From Eubacteriales bacterium (GTDB lineage Bacteria; Bacillota; Clostridia; Christensenellales; CAG-138), in the NCBI GenBank assembly GCA_021373115.1, contig JAJFTI010000016.1, positions 1 through 64,000 of the forward strand: 64,000 nt of DNA, written 5' to 3'. The notes under the pieces were generated by a model. It made no database searches. It was not told the DNA's origin and saw nothing but the letters and a program-made list of their open reading frames with translations. This document shows, one piece after another, positions 25,904 to 35,213 of the stretch (the stretch's first letter is position 1; every line of letters begins with the position of its first letter). Both the position numbers and the translations under genes were made by a program.

Positions 25904-27316
25904 TTATCTCAGTTGTGCCCAGCTGTCCTTTGCTTCCTGAATGACCGTATCCCAGTCCTTTTCGCCCGCGATGTAGCTCTGAATGCCCGCGCCGAACGAA
26001 TCCTGCCAGCCGTCCGGATAGCCGCCGAACACCAGAGGCGTGATGTTGCCGGACTGTGCATAGGCGTTGCAGGCCTGGCTGACCACGTTGTCCACCGGGT
26101 AGTCGCCATAGCAATCCATCGGGACATTGAATCCGAGGTCGTTCGACTGCACGGACTTGCCTTCGTTGGAAAGGTAGAACCAGTTCAGGAAGTCCTTCGC
26201 GGCGGCTTTCTGTGCGTCGGTCGAATGCCGGTTGACGACAAAGTATTCGCCAACGCCGTAGCACACGTTATCCTCGTCCACACCCTTGAGGGGAATCGGC
26301 AGCACACCGATCTGGTCGAGCATGGTTTCGTCCACACCGGCGACAATCGGCTGGACCCACTGGCCCATCTGGATTGCAGCGGTCTTCTGGATGCAGAAGG
26401 AACCGCCCATTGCGCTGTCGTAATCGACGGCGTTCAGCGCGGAGGGGTTGTCCGCGTCGGCGCTGTACTTGACCATTAGATCGATATAATCCTTGAACGC
26501 GCCGGCGGTGGTAAAGTCGAGCGTCTTGGCATTGTAAGCGTCAAAACCGTTGGAGAACTCCAGCCCGAGCGCAGCGTTGGCGCCGTGCAGAACGAGCACC
26601 CATTTTTCCGCGGCGGGCAGGGACACGACGGTCTCAAGGTCCGGATACTGATCCTTCAGCTTGCCGCTGTCAATGGCTTCCTGGACGGTTGCGAACGCGG
26701 CGTCGATTGCATCGTAGGTGCGCAGGGTCTCGCCGTCGATGCCGCAGGCGGTGAAGATGCCCTTGTTATACAGCAGGCCGTAACAGACGATGCAGGCGGG
26801 CAGCGCGACGACTTTGCTGTCGATCGTGCATTCCTTGAGTACGCTGTCGTAAACATGGCTGACCCAGGGCTGGTCGCTGACGTCCTCGAGCATATCGGAG
26901 AACGTATCGAAATCCGAAACGCCTTCCAGCGCAATCAGCGTGGGTTCGTCGCCGCTGGAAATCTTGGCTTTCAGCGAGGTGCGCCAGTCGGTGCCGCCGC
27001 CTACGGATTCCAGATTGATCTTGACGTTCGGGTGAATCGTTTCGTACTGGTCGATAGCCGACTGAATGATCTCCGCGTTTTCAACGGAATACTGGTAGAA
27101 CGTCAGTTCTGCATCCTGCAGATCCTGATACACATAGTCGCCGGAATTCTTGCTTTCGTCCGCCGTGGCGGCGGCCGTAGCAACCGGTGCCGTCTCCGTG
27201 CCGCTGGAAGCGGTGGCAGCCGCCGTGTCCGCCGCGGGAGCCGGACTGCAGCCGAAGGTAAATGCAACGGCAAAAATCAACGCAAGCAGCATACAGATCT
27301 GCTTTTGATACCGCAT
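25904..27316 (-). CDS. Sugar ABC transporter substrate-binding lipoprotein
   Basis: The 470 residues start with a lipoprotein signal: MRYQK, a hydrophobic stretch and lipobox FTFGC with Cys about 23. A Ala/Thr-rich linker to about residue 55 follows. The rest is a cluster-B (family 1) sugar-binding fold, with the YPDLE and GVGEYFVVNRHS regions and a tryptophan-rich C-terminus. It captures an oligosaccharide, probably an alpha-glucoside judging by the GH31 gene. GGAGG before ATG 27316 sets the start. It is the first gene of the operon, divergent from the two-component pair. Confidence 0.94.
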   Translation of the reverse strand: MRYQKQICMLLALIFAVAFTFGCSPAPAADTAAATASSGTETAPVATAAATADESKNSGDYVYQDLQDAELTFYQYSVENAEIIQSAIDQYETIHPNVKINLESVGGGTDWRTSLKAKISSGDEPTLIALEGVSDFDTFSDMLEDVSDQPWVSHVYDSVLKECTIDSKVVALPACIVCYGLLYNKGIFTACGIDGETLRTYDAIDAAFATVQEAIDSGKLKDQYPDLETVVSLPAAEKWVLVLHGANAALGLEFSNGFDAYNAKTLDFTTAGAFKDYIDLMVKYSADADNPSALNAVDYDSAMGGSFCIQKTAAIQMGQWVQPIVAGVDETMLDQIGVLPIPLKGVDEDNVCYGVGEYFVVNRHSTDAQKAAAKDFLNWFYLSNEGKSVQSNDLGFNVPMDCYGDYPVDNVVSQACNAYAQSGNITPLVFGGYPDGWQDSFGAGIQSYIAGEKDWDTVIQEAKDSWAQLR

Positions 27317-27403
27317 AGAAAGATCCTCCATCCTTTTGCTGTAATTCGATATGGAAATTGAGCATACTCGAAAGGGACTGCGCAGACCCTGTTTCTGATT
27401 CCT

Positions 27404-27412
27404 ATTCTAGCA
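27404..27412 (-). promoter_or_regulatory. Possible extended -10 for the glucoside operon
   Basis: The minus strand reads TGCTAGAAT, close to TGnTATAAT, about 90 bases before the binding-protein start. There is no -35 match, consistent with an activator-dependent promoter. Confidence 0.35.
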
Positions 27413-27506
27413 ACCGTGGCGGCGGCTATCGACTGTGAATATTTTACTTTTCGTGCTCAGATTTTGTCTTTTCGGCTGCAACGGCCGCTTTGCTCATCGT
27501 TCGATC

Positions 27507-27535
27507 TTGCGAATGCTCCCCGGTAAAATTATAAT
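27507..27535 (+). promoter_or_regulatory. Promoter for the YesM/YesN pair
   Basis: TTGCGA (27507-27512) and TATAAT (27530-27535) are 17 bases apart, about 80 bases before the kinase start. The remaining intergenic bases (27317-27616) show no gene or RNA. Confidence 0.68.
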
Positions 27536-27616
27536 GAACGAAGGCTGAAATCCGCAATCCCCGCGTGTTTTCCCGAACCGGTTCGGACGTTTTCTACGGA
27601 AGGTGCCAATGCAGGA

Positions 27617-29455
27617 ATGAAAAAACTTAATCTGGGTAATTTCAGCATTAAGTATAAGTACGCCATATCGATTCTGCCGTTCGCGCTGCTCGGGTATCTT
27701 TGCATCGCGCTGATCGCATTCGCCTTTTATTACCAGAATTTGTACATCACGACCCGAAAACAGACCGATCTGCTCCTAAGCGGCAAGGTAAGCGCAATTG
27801 ACGCCTTTCTGGATCAGTATTCGCTGGATTCCGATAATCTCCTGTATGCGGTTCGACAGCAGGCCGATCTGGTGAGCCTGAACAGGAGTTTTGGCGGTCC
27901 TGCCGGCGAAAGCGCGGTGAGCGAACGAAGCAAAAATCTCGCGGAGAAAATGGGCACCTACTCGTCCCTGAACGATGCGTTTACCCGGAATGTATATATT
28001 CTGACGAAAAACGGAATCCTTATTGCGAAAAACGAGACCCTTGGCAGCGAGCGAAAGAACGCCTTATCCCTGTTTGACGAAGTGCGCCGGGCGACGGACG
28101 AAAACCACGGGATGATCTGCCTTTCCGCTTCGCAAACCGATTCCGGCGTCCTTTTGCTTTCCCGCAATATCTACGAATGGCGGAACTATGACTGGTCGAA
28201 TAAAGTCGGCCTCGGCACGCTGCTTGTGGAAATACGGCTCAGCCATCTGGAGGAACTGCTGCAGCAGAGCGAATCGGACGGGGTCTTTTTTGCGCTGCTG
28301 GATGACGCGGGAAACGGCGTTCTCAACGGAACGCCGCTCACGCAGGACGGCATCCGCGCGGTTATGGAGTCCGGTTCCGTCCGGCTGGAGGGGCAGAAGT
28401 ATATCGCGCGGGAGGGAGACCTTTCCTACTGCGGGTACCGGGTTGTGGCCGTCTGCAACGAAACGCTCGCCACGAAGGGCGCAAACGAACTCCTGTGGTT
28501 CGCGCTTGCGCTCATCCTCGTTTCGCTGGTGTTCATCGTGATATCCATTTCCAACGTGTCCGGCCGCGTGAACGCGGAATTCCAGGTATTTACCAACAAG
28601 CTGAAAAACACGTCCGCAATCAACGAGGAAGCGCTGATCCACATCGATTCCAACGACGAGTTCCATGCGCTTGCGGAGGTATATAACGATATGCTGGTGC
28701 GCATCGACGACCTTTCCAGACGGGTTCATCTGCAGGAGATCCTGACACGGGAGGCGCAGATCAAGGCGTATCAGTCCCAGATCAATCCGCATTTTCTATA
28801 TAACACGCTCAACTGCATCTCCGGGCTGGCGGAGCTTGGCCGGTCGGAGGATATTCAAAAGGCGATCTGCGCGCTGGCAGCCATTGAGCGCATTTCCGTG
28901 CGCGAAACGCCTTTTTACACGCTGAACGAGGATGTGAGCTATCTAAGGCAGTATATCTATATTCAAAAGCTGCGCTTTGCGGACAAGCTGATCGTTTTAA
29001 TCGACGTTCCGGAAGAACTGCTGGACTGCGCGATTCCGAAGCTGATTACCCAGCCGATCATTGAAAACGCCGTTACGCACGGGGTTGCCAATATGGCGGG
29101 CAAGGGGATGATTGCGATCGGCGCAAAACGCTGCGGCGGAAATCTGGAAATCACCGTAAAGGACAACGGCCCCGGATTCGACGCGGAAACGCTGGAATCG
29201 TTTCAGCGCGGCGGTGTGAGCGCGGGTTTAAGCGGGTTTGAAACCGACGAGGGAAAGAAATCCTACGGGCTGCAGAATATCCAGAAGCGCCTGCAGCTCT
29301 ACTTCGGGCCGGAATACGGCCTGGAACTGACGAACCTTCCCAGCCGGGGCGCGTGCGTGCGCATCGTACTGCCGGCCTGCACACTTTCGGAGGCGATGCT
29401 GCGGATCAACTGCCGCATACAGGAGAAAACGGATGAAGATACTGATTGTCGATGA
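27617..29455 (+). CDS. YesM/LytS-type sensor histidine kinase
   Basis: The 612 residues have a first membrane helix at about 17-42 and a large extracellular sensor of about 250 residues. A second helix at about 295-315, a HAMP linker, and a His_kinase domain with phospho-acceptor His in SQINPHFLYNTLN follow. The ATPase N box is QPIIENAVTHG, and DNGPGF follows. This type usually senses extracellular sugars or a loaded binding protein. The last 23 bases overlap the response regulator. It is divergent from the glucoside operon and probably controls it. Confidence 0.95.
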   Translation: MKKLNLGNFSIKYKYAISILPFALLGYLCIALIAFAFYYQNLYITTRKQTDLLLSGKVSAIDAFLDQYSLDSDNLLYAVRQQADLVSLNRSFGGPAGESAVSERSKNLAEKMGTYSSLNDAFTRNVYILTKNGILIAKNETLGSERKNALSLFDEVRRATDENHGMICLSASQTDSGVLLLSRNIYEWRNYDWSNKVGLGTLLVEIRLSHLEELLQQSESDGVFFALLDDAGNGVLNGTPLTQDGIRAVMESGSVRLEGQKYIAREGDLSYCGYRVVAVCNETLATKGANELLWFALALILVSLVFIVISISNVSGRVNAEFQVFTNKLKNTSAINEEALIHIDSNDEFHALAEVYNDMLVRIDDLSRRVHLQEILTREAQIKAYQSQINPHFLYNTLNCISGLAELGRSEDIQKAICALAAIERISVRETPFYTLNEDVSYLRQYIYIQKLRFADKLIVLIDVPEELLDCAIPKLITQPIIENAVTHGVANMAGKGMIAIGAKRCGGNLEITVKDNGPGFDAETLESFQRGGVSAGLSGFETDEGKKSYGLQNIQKRLQLYFGPEYGLELTNLPSRGACVRIVLPACTLSEAMLRINCRIQEKTDEDTDCR

Positions 29456-31037
29456 CGAACCGATTATCCGAAACAGCTTGCGCAAGACGATTCGTACATC
29501 CGCCTACGCGGACGCGGAAATCCTGACGGCGGATAACGCGGAAGACGCGCTGGTTGCGCTGCGCCGCTCGCAGCCGGAAATCGTGCTGACGGATATTCAA
29601 ATGCCATGTAAAAACGGGCTGACCCTGCTGAAAGCCGTAACCGAGGAGAAGCTCCAGACCGTCGTGATCTGTATTACGGGATATTCGGATTTCGACTATG
29701 TCCGTACCGCGCTGCGCTACCAGGCGTTTGATTATCTGCTGAAACCCGTACAGGCGGATTTACTGATTTCCTGCATTGGGCGTGCCGAGCAGCATTACCG
29801 CCAACTGGAGAACAGCAAAAAACTTTCCGACGCGCTGGAAACGTTCTACAAAAACAATTCCGAAGGACTGCGCAAGCAATTTTTCGAAAATCTGCTTCTA
29901 GACCCTTTGCATGTAAGCACTCCGGAAGAGGAAAAGCAGGCGCTCGCGCTGGGTATGAGCTTCTGCGATTATCGCCTTCTTGCAATCCGCTGCTGTCCCA
30001 ATGAGGAGGAACCCTTGCCGAATCAGTCCTTCTTTGCGGCATACACCCTCTCAAAGCGGCTTCGCCAGAATTTTCTGCAATTCCATTCCTGCTATATCGG
30101 CGATATTGTTTATCTGCTCTGGAAGGTGGAATCACCCGAACTGACCGAAGGAAACATGAATACGCTCCAGCAGCTGGAAAACTGGGCTTCGGAATTCGCG
30201 AAAACGGAGCTTTTTTCCAGCGTCGTTCTTGCCGTAAGCAATCCCGGACACGGAATCGGCATGCTGCCGCTCCTGAGCCGCCAGGTCGCCGCCTGCCTGG
30301 CTTCCGCCCATGCGGCGCACGGGGCGGGAAGCGACGGTCCGGTCGTTTGCTTTTATGAAGACATCGCCGACTTCAGCGGGCGCGTCATCGATACGAACGA
30401 CCGCATTGCCCAGTTCGTTCATGCGATTTACGCGGGCGATGAAACCGCCTGTTTCGAAAAGGCGGAGCACCTGCTGCAGCACCTTCGGCAGGAGAGCGAG
30501 GAAACGCGCGCCGCCGCGCTCAAGATTACGGAACTGAACATCGGCCTTCTGCTGCGCAATCTCGGCGTTCCAAACGAGGAGGACGATCTGCTGGCAAAAT
30601 TCCTGCCGCGCAACCTCGACATGACAAACGGCGATGCGGAGCGGCTTCGCGCCGGGTTGGGCAGCCTGCTTTCGGCCATTGCGTCTGCGCGAAAGTCGCA
30701 CACCAGCCAGCTGGTGGATCGAATGCTGGAATTCATCAATCAGAATTTCATGCGTCCGGTCGGGCTGGCGGATGCCGCGGAAAGCATTGGACGCAACGCG
30801 TCCTATGTTTCCCGGCTGCTGAATAAAGAGCTTGGCAAGGGATTTGCCAGCCTGCTGACGGAAAAACGAATCGCGGAGGCGAAAATTCTGCTGGAAACGA
30901 CGATGCTGAAAACATCCGAGATTGCCGAAAAGGTGGGATATCCGAACCCGCGGTATTTCCAGCAGGTATTTTGCTCGAAAATGGAAATGACGCCGTCCGA
31001 ATACCGCCAGATCGCCGCCGCTTTTCACGAGTCATAA
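29433..31037 (+). CDS. YesN-type response regulator with AraC HTH
   Basis: The 534-residue protein has a receiver at 1-120 (ILIVDDEP, phospho-acceptor Asp in VLTDIQMP, Lys in YLLKPV), a long middle region of unknown fold, and an AraC-type double HTH at about 430-530. The HTH shows NASYVSRLLNKELGKGF, TSEIAEKVGYPNPRYFQQ and MTPSEYRQ. It overlaps the kinase gene and should activate the divergent operon. Confidence 0.95.
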   Translation: MKILIVDDEPIIRNSLRKTIRTSAYADAEILTADNAEDALVALRRSQPEIVLTDIQMPCKNGLTLLKAVTEEKLQTVVICITGYSDFDYVRTALRYQAFDYLLKPVQADLLISCIGRAEQHYRQLENSKKLSDALETFYKNNSEGLRKQFFENLLLDPLHVSTPEEEKQALALGMSFCDYRLLAIRCCPNEEEPLPNQSFFAAYTLSKRLRQNFLQFHSCYIGDIVYLLWKVESPELTEGNMNTLQQLENWASEFAKTELFSSVVLAVSNPGHGIGMLPLLSRQVAACLASAHAAHGAGSDGPVVCFYEDIADFSGRVIDTNDRIAQFVHAIYAGDETACFEKAEHLLQHLRQESEETRAAALKITELNIGLLLRNLGVPNEEDDLLAKFLPRNLDMTNGDAERLRAGLGSLLSAIASARKSHTSQLVDRMLEFINQNFMRPVGLADAAESIGRNASYVSRLLNKELGKGFASLLTEKRIAEAKILLETTMLKTSEIAEKVGYPNPRYFQQVFCSKMEMTPSEYRQIAAAFHES

Positions 31038-31123
31038 TTCTTTGATTCCGGCGGCGTCCCGATCGGTTTCGTTCCGGTTTCGAATGGACGAACGCGGGCA
31101 GAACGGGCGGTTACTCCCGAAAT

Positions 31124-31152
31124 TTGACAGATCCTGGGCGATATGCTATGGT
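31124..31152 (+). promoter_or_regulatory. Promoter for the GNAT gene
   Basis: TTGACA (31124-31129), a 17-base spacer and TATGGT (31147-31152), about 80 bases upstream of ATG 31233. Confidence 0.5.
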
Positions 31153-31232
31153 GGGCACAACTGAATAATAAAGAACCGTCTGTGAACACGCGGAAGGGCT
31201 TTATGGTATTACACTGCTGAGAGGTAAGCGAT

Positions 31233-31838
31233 ATGAATGAAGCCGCTTCTGTTTTTTTGCGTGCAAAGATAAATCAAAGGGACGGGTACCGCCTGGCGGA
31301 GTGGATGCGCAACCGGAATGTGACCCGTTATCTCAACGAAGGAATCAGTGTTTCGGATGAATTGATCGCCCTGATGGAGCGTACGCCGGAGGGGATGCTT
31401 TCTTGCCACCTGAACCAGAACGGACGATTCTTTCTGGTGAGCAGGGAAGGCGGCCCGGTTGGCTTTGTCCGGCTGACCCATTGCACGGAGGAATGCTGCG
31501 AAATTGTTTACGTAATCGGTGAAGAACGGCTGTGGGGGCACGGCTATGGAAAGCGCGCGCTTGAACTGGCACTGGCGAAAGCGTTCTACGAGATGCGAAA
31601 GGAAGTCGCTTTTGCACGGATTCATGAGGAAAACACACGCTCAACGGGAACGGCGGTGCACTGCGGCATGAAACTAGCCCGCAAAAGCGGGCATATGCAG
31701 ATTTATCAGATTACCGCCCGCGAATTTATGGAGCAGCAGAAACGCAGCCGCGGCGAACGGATGCAGACGGATCGTTGCATGCCCCGCTATGCGGAAAATC
31801 CGGGGGATTTATCTTCTCGGCGTTTCCGGCTGCCCTGA
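31233..31838 (+). CDS. GNAT acetyltransferase, RimJ/RimL-like
   Basis: The 201-residue protein fits acetyltransferases that modify protein N-termini or small amines. The substrate-side strand is FFLVSREGGPVGFVRL. The acetyl-CoA loop, ERLWGHGYGKRALELAL, has the G-x-G-x-G/A pattern. AFARIHEENTRSTGTAVHCGMKL follows, as in RimJ/RimL. The last 30 residues (after IYQITAREFMEQQ) are basic and unlike the family, and may be a read-out tail. GAGAGG lies before ATG 31233. It stands alone between the two-component genes and an IS scar. Confidence 0.85.
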   Translation: MNEAASVFLRAKINQRDGYRLAEWMRNRNVTRYLNEGISVSDELIALMERTPEGMLSCHLNQNGRFFLVSREGGPVGFVRLTHCTEECCEIVYVIGEERLWGHGYGKRALELALAKAFYEMRKEVAFARIHEENTRSTGTAVHCGMKLARKSGHMQIYQITAREFMEQQKRSRGERMQTDRCMPRYAENPGDLSSRRFRLP

Positions 31839-31912
31839 TTTCTGCACCTTCGCGGAAGGAACCGGCAACACGATGAAAGCGTTCAGCGAACCGCCTTAGG
31901 CTGCCGCGGTTC

Positions 31913-31942
31913 TGATCTGCCCCCGTTTTATGGTTCAGGAGC
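31913..31942 (+). mobile_element. Solo IS terminal repeat
   Basis: Thirty bases starting TGATCTGCCCCCG and ending TTCAGGAGC match the left end of the intact IS (55743-55772) with one difference. No transposase follows; the sequence diverges immediately. It is a scar from an excised or deleted element. Confidence 0.75.
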
Positions 31943-31997
31943 GTCGTGTCCCCCTTGCATTACGATCTTTACTTCCCGCGAGGCAAGTGGCGACGGA

Positions 31998-32017
31998 GAG
32001 CCTTCGGGCTCTTTTTT
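31998..32017 (+). terminator. Terminator with TTCG loop
   Basis: GAGCC-TTCG-GGCTC followed by six T. The gap 31839-32096 otherwise holds only the IS scar. Confidence 0.75.
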
Positions 32018-32096
32018 ATTTGGAGATTTCAATCCGTCGCTCCCAGCGGGCGGGGACGACGGATACCGCTCGAGCAGGGAGCAAAACGACGATACG

Positions 32097-33095
32097 TCAG
32101 GTCGTTTCACGAATGATCAATTCAGGACGTAGTTGAATCCGGTGGATAATGCCGGTGTCGTTACTTTCCACGCAGCTGATCATGAGATCGACGCCCAGCT
32201 CTGCCATTCGCTCCAGCGGGGGCGAAAGTGTCGTCAACGCTTTATGTAAAAAAGGCGCTTCCCGAATATTGTCGTTGCCAATCAGCGCGATATCCTCTGG
32301 GATACGAAGGCCGGCTTCGTCGATGGCGCGCATGGCACCAATCGCAATGTCGTCGTACCCGGCGAGAAACGCGTCCGGTCGATTCGGGTCGGCCAGAGCG
32401 AGCTTCATCATTTCGTATCCGGCCGTTTCGAAACGCATCGTTTTGTGGGTGTAAATGGGATTATCGGCGGGATCGAGCCCGTTGTGCCGAAGCGCGGCGA
32501 CGAACTGATCATTTCGTAAATCAACGAGAATATAGTCGCTTAGATAGCCAACGCGCGAGTAGCCGCGTTCCAGCAGATAAGCGATGGCGTGTGTAATGCC
32601 GGCTTCATCGTCGATCATGATGTAGTTATAATCGTCACTATGCAGGCGTGCTTCAATTAAGACCAGTGGGATTCCCTTGCCCTTCAAGGGATCCGCAAAC
32701 TTATCCAGTATATCCTGGTGAATCGTGCAGGCTAGGAATATGCCGTCTACATTGTACTGGCAAAAGGTATTTAGCGCGGCAATCTCCTTCTCACTGTTGA
32801 ATTGGGTGTTTGCGATCATCAGGAAATAACCTTTCGACTGCAAACGTTTTTCTATCTCAAAGATGATTCGCGCAAAATAGTTGCTGTCAACTTCGGGTAC
32901 GATACACCCGATGATGCGAGAACCTTTGCCGACCATGATACGTGCGGATAGATTCGGGGAGTAATTCAGCGCTTCTGCCGCCTGCTTCACGCGGTCGCAT
33001 GTTTCCTGCGAGATATTGAGGCCGCCATTCAGCGCGCGCGACGCGGTTGAGATATTAACACCAGCTTTTTTCGCTACATCCTTTAACGTTGCCAT
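32097..33095 (-). CDS. LacI family transcriptional repressor
   Basis: The 332 residues have the LacI HTH and hinge (LKDVAKKAGVNISTASRALN, then YSPNLSARIMVGKG) and a periplasmic-binding-like effector domain with MIANTQF, DGIFLAC, GYDDIAIGAMRAI and IALIGNDNI. It should repress the divergent SGNH/ABC operon and be released by the imported sugar or a derivative. ATG 33095 is preferred because the upstream in-frame codon is a TTG with no better ribosome binding site. Good operator matches flank its own promoter, so autoregulation is likely. Confidence 0.95.
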   Translation of the reverse strand: MATLKDVAKKAGVNISTASRALNGGLNISQETCDRVKQAAEALNYSPNLSARIMVGKGSRIIGCIVPEVDSNYFARIIFEIEKRLQSKGYFLMIANTQFNSEKEIAALNTFCQYNVDGIFLACTIHQDILDKFADPLKGKGIPLVLIEARLHSDDYNYIMIDDEAGITHAIAYLLERGYSRVGYLSDYILVDLRNDQFVAALRHNGLDPADNPIYTHKTMRFETAGYEMMKLALADPNRPDAFLAGYDDIAIGAMRAIDEAGLRIPEDIALIGNDNIREAPFLHKALTTLSPPLERMAELGVDLMISCVESNDTGIIHRIQLRPELIIRETT

Positions 33096-33147
33096 AATCA
33101 ACCGCCTTGCTTTTCATACTCGATCGACGTTTTTTGTTTGCATAGTT

Positions 33148-33176
33148 ATTATAATGTATTTGGCAGAAACTGTCCA
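33148..33176 (-). promoter_or_regulatory. Promoter for the LacI gene
   Basis: The minus strand reads TGGACA (33171-33176), a 17-base spacer and TATAAT (33148-33153). Confidence 0.7.
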
Positions 33177-33184
33177 GCATCAAA

Positions 33185-33200
33185 ATGCAAACCATTGCAT
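33185..33200. promoter_or_regulatory. Second LacI-type operator
   Basis: ATGCAAACCATTGCAT is a near-palindrome with the GCAA...TTGC arms of LacI operators. It lies just upstream of the lacI-type gene's -35 box and about 170 bases from the main operator, a spacing that would allow DNA looping. Confidence 0.6.
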
Positions 33201-33320
33201 GCAATACGATACCAATTTCGTCCAGGCCGGATAAATTCGTGCTGAAAACTAGATGATAATAAACAATATAAGCAAACAATGTCGATATAATAAAATTTTC
33301 CGGGAATTAGCGACAGACTA

Positions 33321-33369
33321 TTGACACGATATTGGCCGTATAGTATACTCGAGAAAAGCAAACGTTTGC
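33321..33369 (+). promoter_or_regulatory. LacI-controlled promoter and main operator
   Basis: TTGACA (33321-33326), a 17-base spacer and TATACT (33344-33349) are followed at the expected start site by the perfect palindrome GCAAACGTTTGC (33358-33369). A repressor bound there would block initiation. Confidence 0.85.
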
Positions 33370-33388
33370 ATTAGCGAGGGCAAATTCA

Positions 33389-34201
33389 TTGGACGATTTA
33401 TCTTTGTCATCGGAAATATATAACAACGTTAAGTTTAATATGTATAAGCTGATTTTGGATCTTCCGGAACAGGATTCCGATCGAATCGCAATGGTCTTTC
33501 ATGCGGATCGAAACGAAGTGCAATCGCTGATGGAATCATTTCGGCAGACAGTTCGAACGGAAGCAGAACGGATGCGTGCGGAAACGAGCATTCCGGCGTC
33601 AACAGCGAAACGTTCGATTGTGTTTATTGGCGATTCCATCACGAGCGACCGGGAGAGCTACATGAACACAATCCGCGAACTCTATCGCGATCAGCCGAAC
33701 GTACAGATTGTGGATGCCTCAATTTCCGGCGATAAGAGCGACGACGCAGTAATGCGGTTCTATGAGCGGACGCTTCATTACGAGCCGGACGTGGTTTGCA
33801 TTCTGATTGGAACAAACGACCTAAGGCGAAACGACGACGTCTACGCGGCTCCTTGCGTCAGTATGCAGGACATTGAGAAGAACCTTCGCTACATGATTCG
33901 CCTGCTCAAGAGCCGCGGCGTACAGATCATTCTGACCACCATCAGCCCGGTCATCAACGAACAGCTCAAGACAAGATTCCCCGATTCCAACTGGTGTTAC
34001 GAACCATCCGAAATCGATGCGCTCAATAATATGATTCACGATCTCTCCGTTGAATATCAGATTCAACTCAACGACATGCGTACGACGTATGCAGCCTATT
34101 CGCCAAAGGAGATTCTGCTAAACGATGGTTTGCACCTGAATGCGCTGGGGCAACGATTGCTGCTGCGGAGCACGCTTCAGTGTTTGAGCAAGATTCTATA
34201 G
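33389..34201 (+). CDS. Cytosolic SGNH/GDSL hydrolase
   Basis: The 270-residue enzyme has block I FIGDSIT (catalytic Ser, about residue 86), a Gly in block II (SISGDKSDD), block III ILIGTNDLR and block V NDGLHLNALG (Asp and His), so the Ser-Asp-His machinery is complete. The first 75 residues form a charged helical extension not needed for the fold. There is no signal peptide, so it acts in the cytoplasm. It is first in an operon with a monosaccharide-type ABC importer. Removal of an acetyl or other acyl group from the imported sugar is my inference. Start TTG 33389 follows GAGGG. Confidence 0.88.
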   Translation: MDDLSLSSEIYNNVKFNMYKLILDLPEQDSDRIAMVFHADRNEVQSLMESFRQTVRTEAERMRAETSIPASTAKRSIVFIGDSITSDRESYMNTIRELYRDQPNVQIVDASISGDKSDDAVMRFYERTLHYEPDVVCILIGTNDLRRNDDVYAAPCVSMQDIEKNLRYMIRLLKSRGVQIILTTISPVINEQLKTRFPDSNWCYEPSEIDALNNMIHDLSVEYQIQLNDMRTTYAAYSPKEILLNDGLHLNALGQRLLLRSTLQCLSKIL

Positions 34202-34230
34202 TCCGAAATCATGACAAACGGAGAATACAG

Positions 34231-35199
34231 ATGGAACGAAAGAAAAAGAATGTTTTCAAATCGATGCTGAAGACAAAGGAACTGGGAATTCTCTTCATCC
34301 TGATTATACTTAGCATTCTAGTGGAGATTGCGAATCCCATCTTCCTGACTTACAGCAACATCATGGACGTTTTGCGCAATACGTCGTATACGCTGATTAT
34401 TGCGCTCGGCATGACGTTTGTGCTTATTGCGCGTGGTCTGGACCTTTCGGTTGGCTCAATTCTCGCGTTGAGCGGACTGATTTCCGCTGCGGCAATGTTT
34501 TATTTTCACCTGCCGATCTTCGCAGCGGTTTTGCTGGGACTGCTCTGCGGCGCGCTGTTTGGGTTTTTCAATGCGTTGTTTATCGTAAAGCTGAAGATCC
34601 CGCCGATGATTGCTACGCTCGGCAGCCTGTACATGGCACGCGGACTAGTTCTCGTCCTAACGAAAGGTTCGCCTATCTATCCGCTGCCGGACGCGTTCTC
34701 GCAGTTTGGCAAGGGCTATGTTTTAGGAATTCCCTACATCGTCCTGGTGGCGGCCGTATTAGCGCTGGTTGGCCACGTGGTGCTGAAGCATACGACATTT
34801 GGCCGAAAAGTCTACGCGATTGGCGGCAACCCGGAGACGGCAAAGTTCGCGGGAATCGATGTGAACCGCATCACCTTCAGCGTATACCTGCTTTGCAGCA
34901 CGCTCGCGGCGCTCTCAGGCATCCTGACCGCGGCGCGGATGGGCTCCGGTCAGCCGAGCGTCGGAGACGGCACGGAGATGACAGTGATCACGGCAGTCAT
35001 CATTGGCGGCGTCAGTTTGAACGGCGGTGCTGGTACGATCCTCGGTACCGTTCTCGGTACAGTCCTTATGAGCGTACTGTCGAGCGGCATGAATCTGGTT
35101 GGCGTTTCCGCCTATTGGCAGAAGTTTGTGATGGGCTTGATCATCATCGTAGCCGTAGGATTTGACCAATACCAGAGGAGCCAACGAAAAGCGGCTTAG
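34231..35199 (+). CDS. Ribose-type (CUT2) ABC transporter permease
   Basis: The 322-residue protein has eight to ten membrane helices and the RbsC/MglC signatures GLDLSVGSILALSG, AIGGNPETAKFAGI and VIGGVSLNGGAGT. The permease of CUT2 importers works as a dimer with a double-ATPase protein and carries monosaccharides. GGAG precedes ATG 34231, which lies 30 bases after the esterase stop; the longest frame would overlap the esterase gene. Confidence 0.95.
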   Translation: MERKKKNVFKSMLKTKELGILFILIILSILVEIANPIFLTYSNIMDVLRNTSYTLIIALGMTFVLIARGLDLSVGSILALSGLISAAAMFYFHLPIFAAVLLGLLCGALFGFFNALFIVKLKIPPMIATLGSLYMARGLVLVLTKGSPIYPLPDAFSQFGKGYVLGIPYIVLVAAVLALVGHVVLKHTTFGRKVYAIGGNPETAKFAGIDVNRITFSVYLLCSTLAALSGILTAARMGSGQPSVGDGTEMTVITAVIIGGVSLNGGAGTILGTVLGTVLMSVLSSGMNLVGVSAYWQKFVMGLIIIVAVGFDQYQRSQRKAA

Positions 35200-35213
35200 G
35201 AAGAGTGGCGGTT

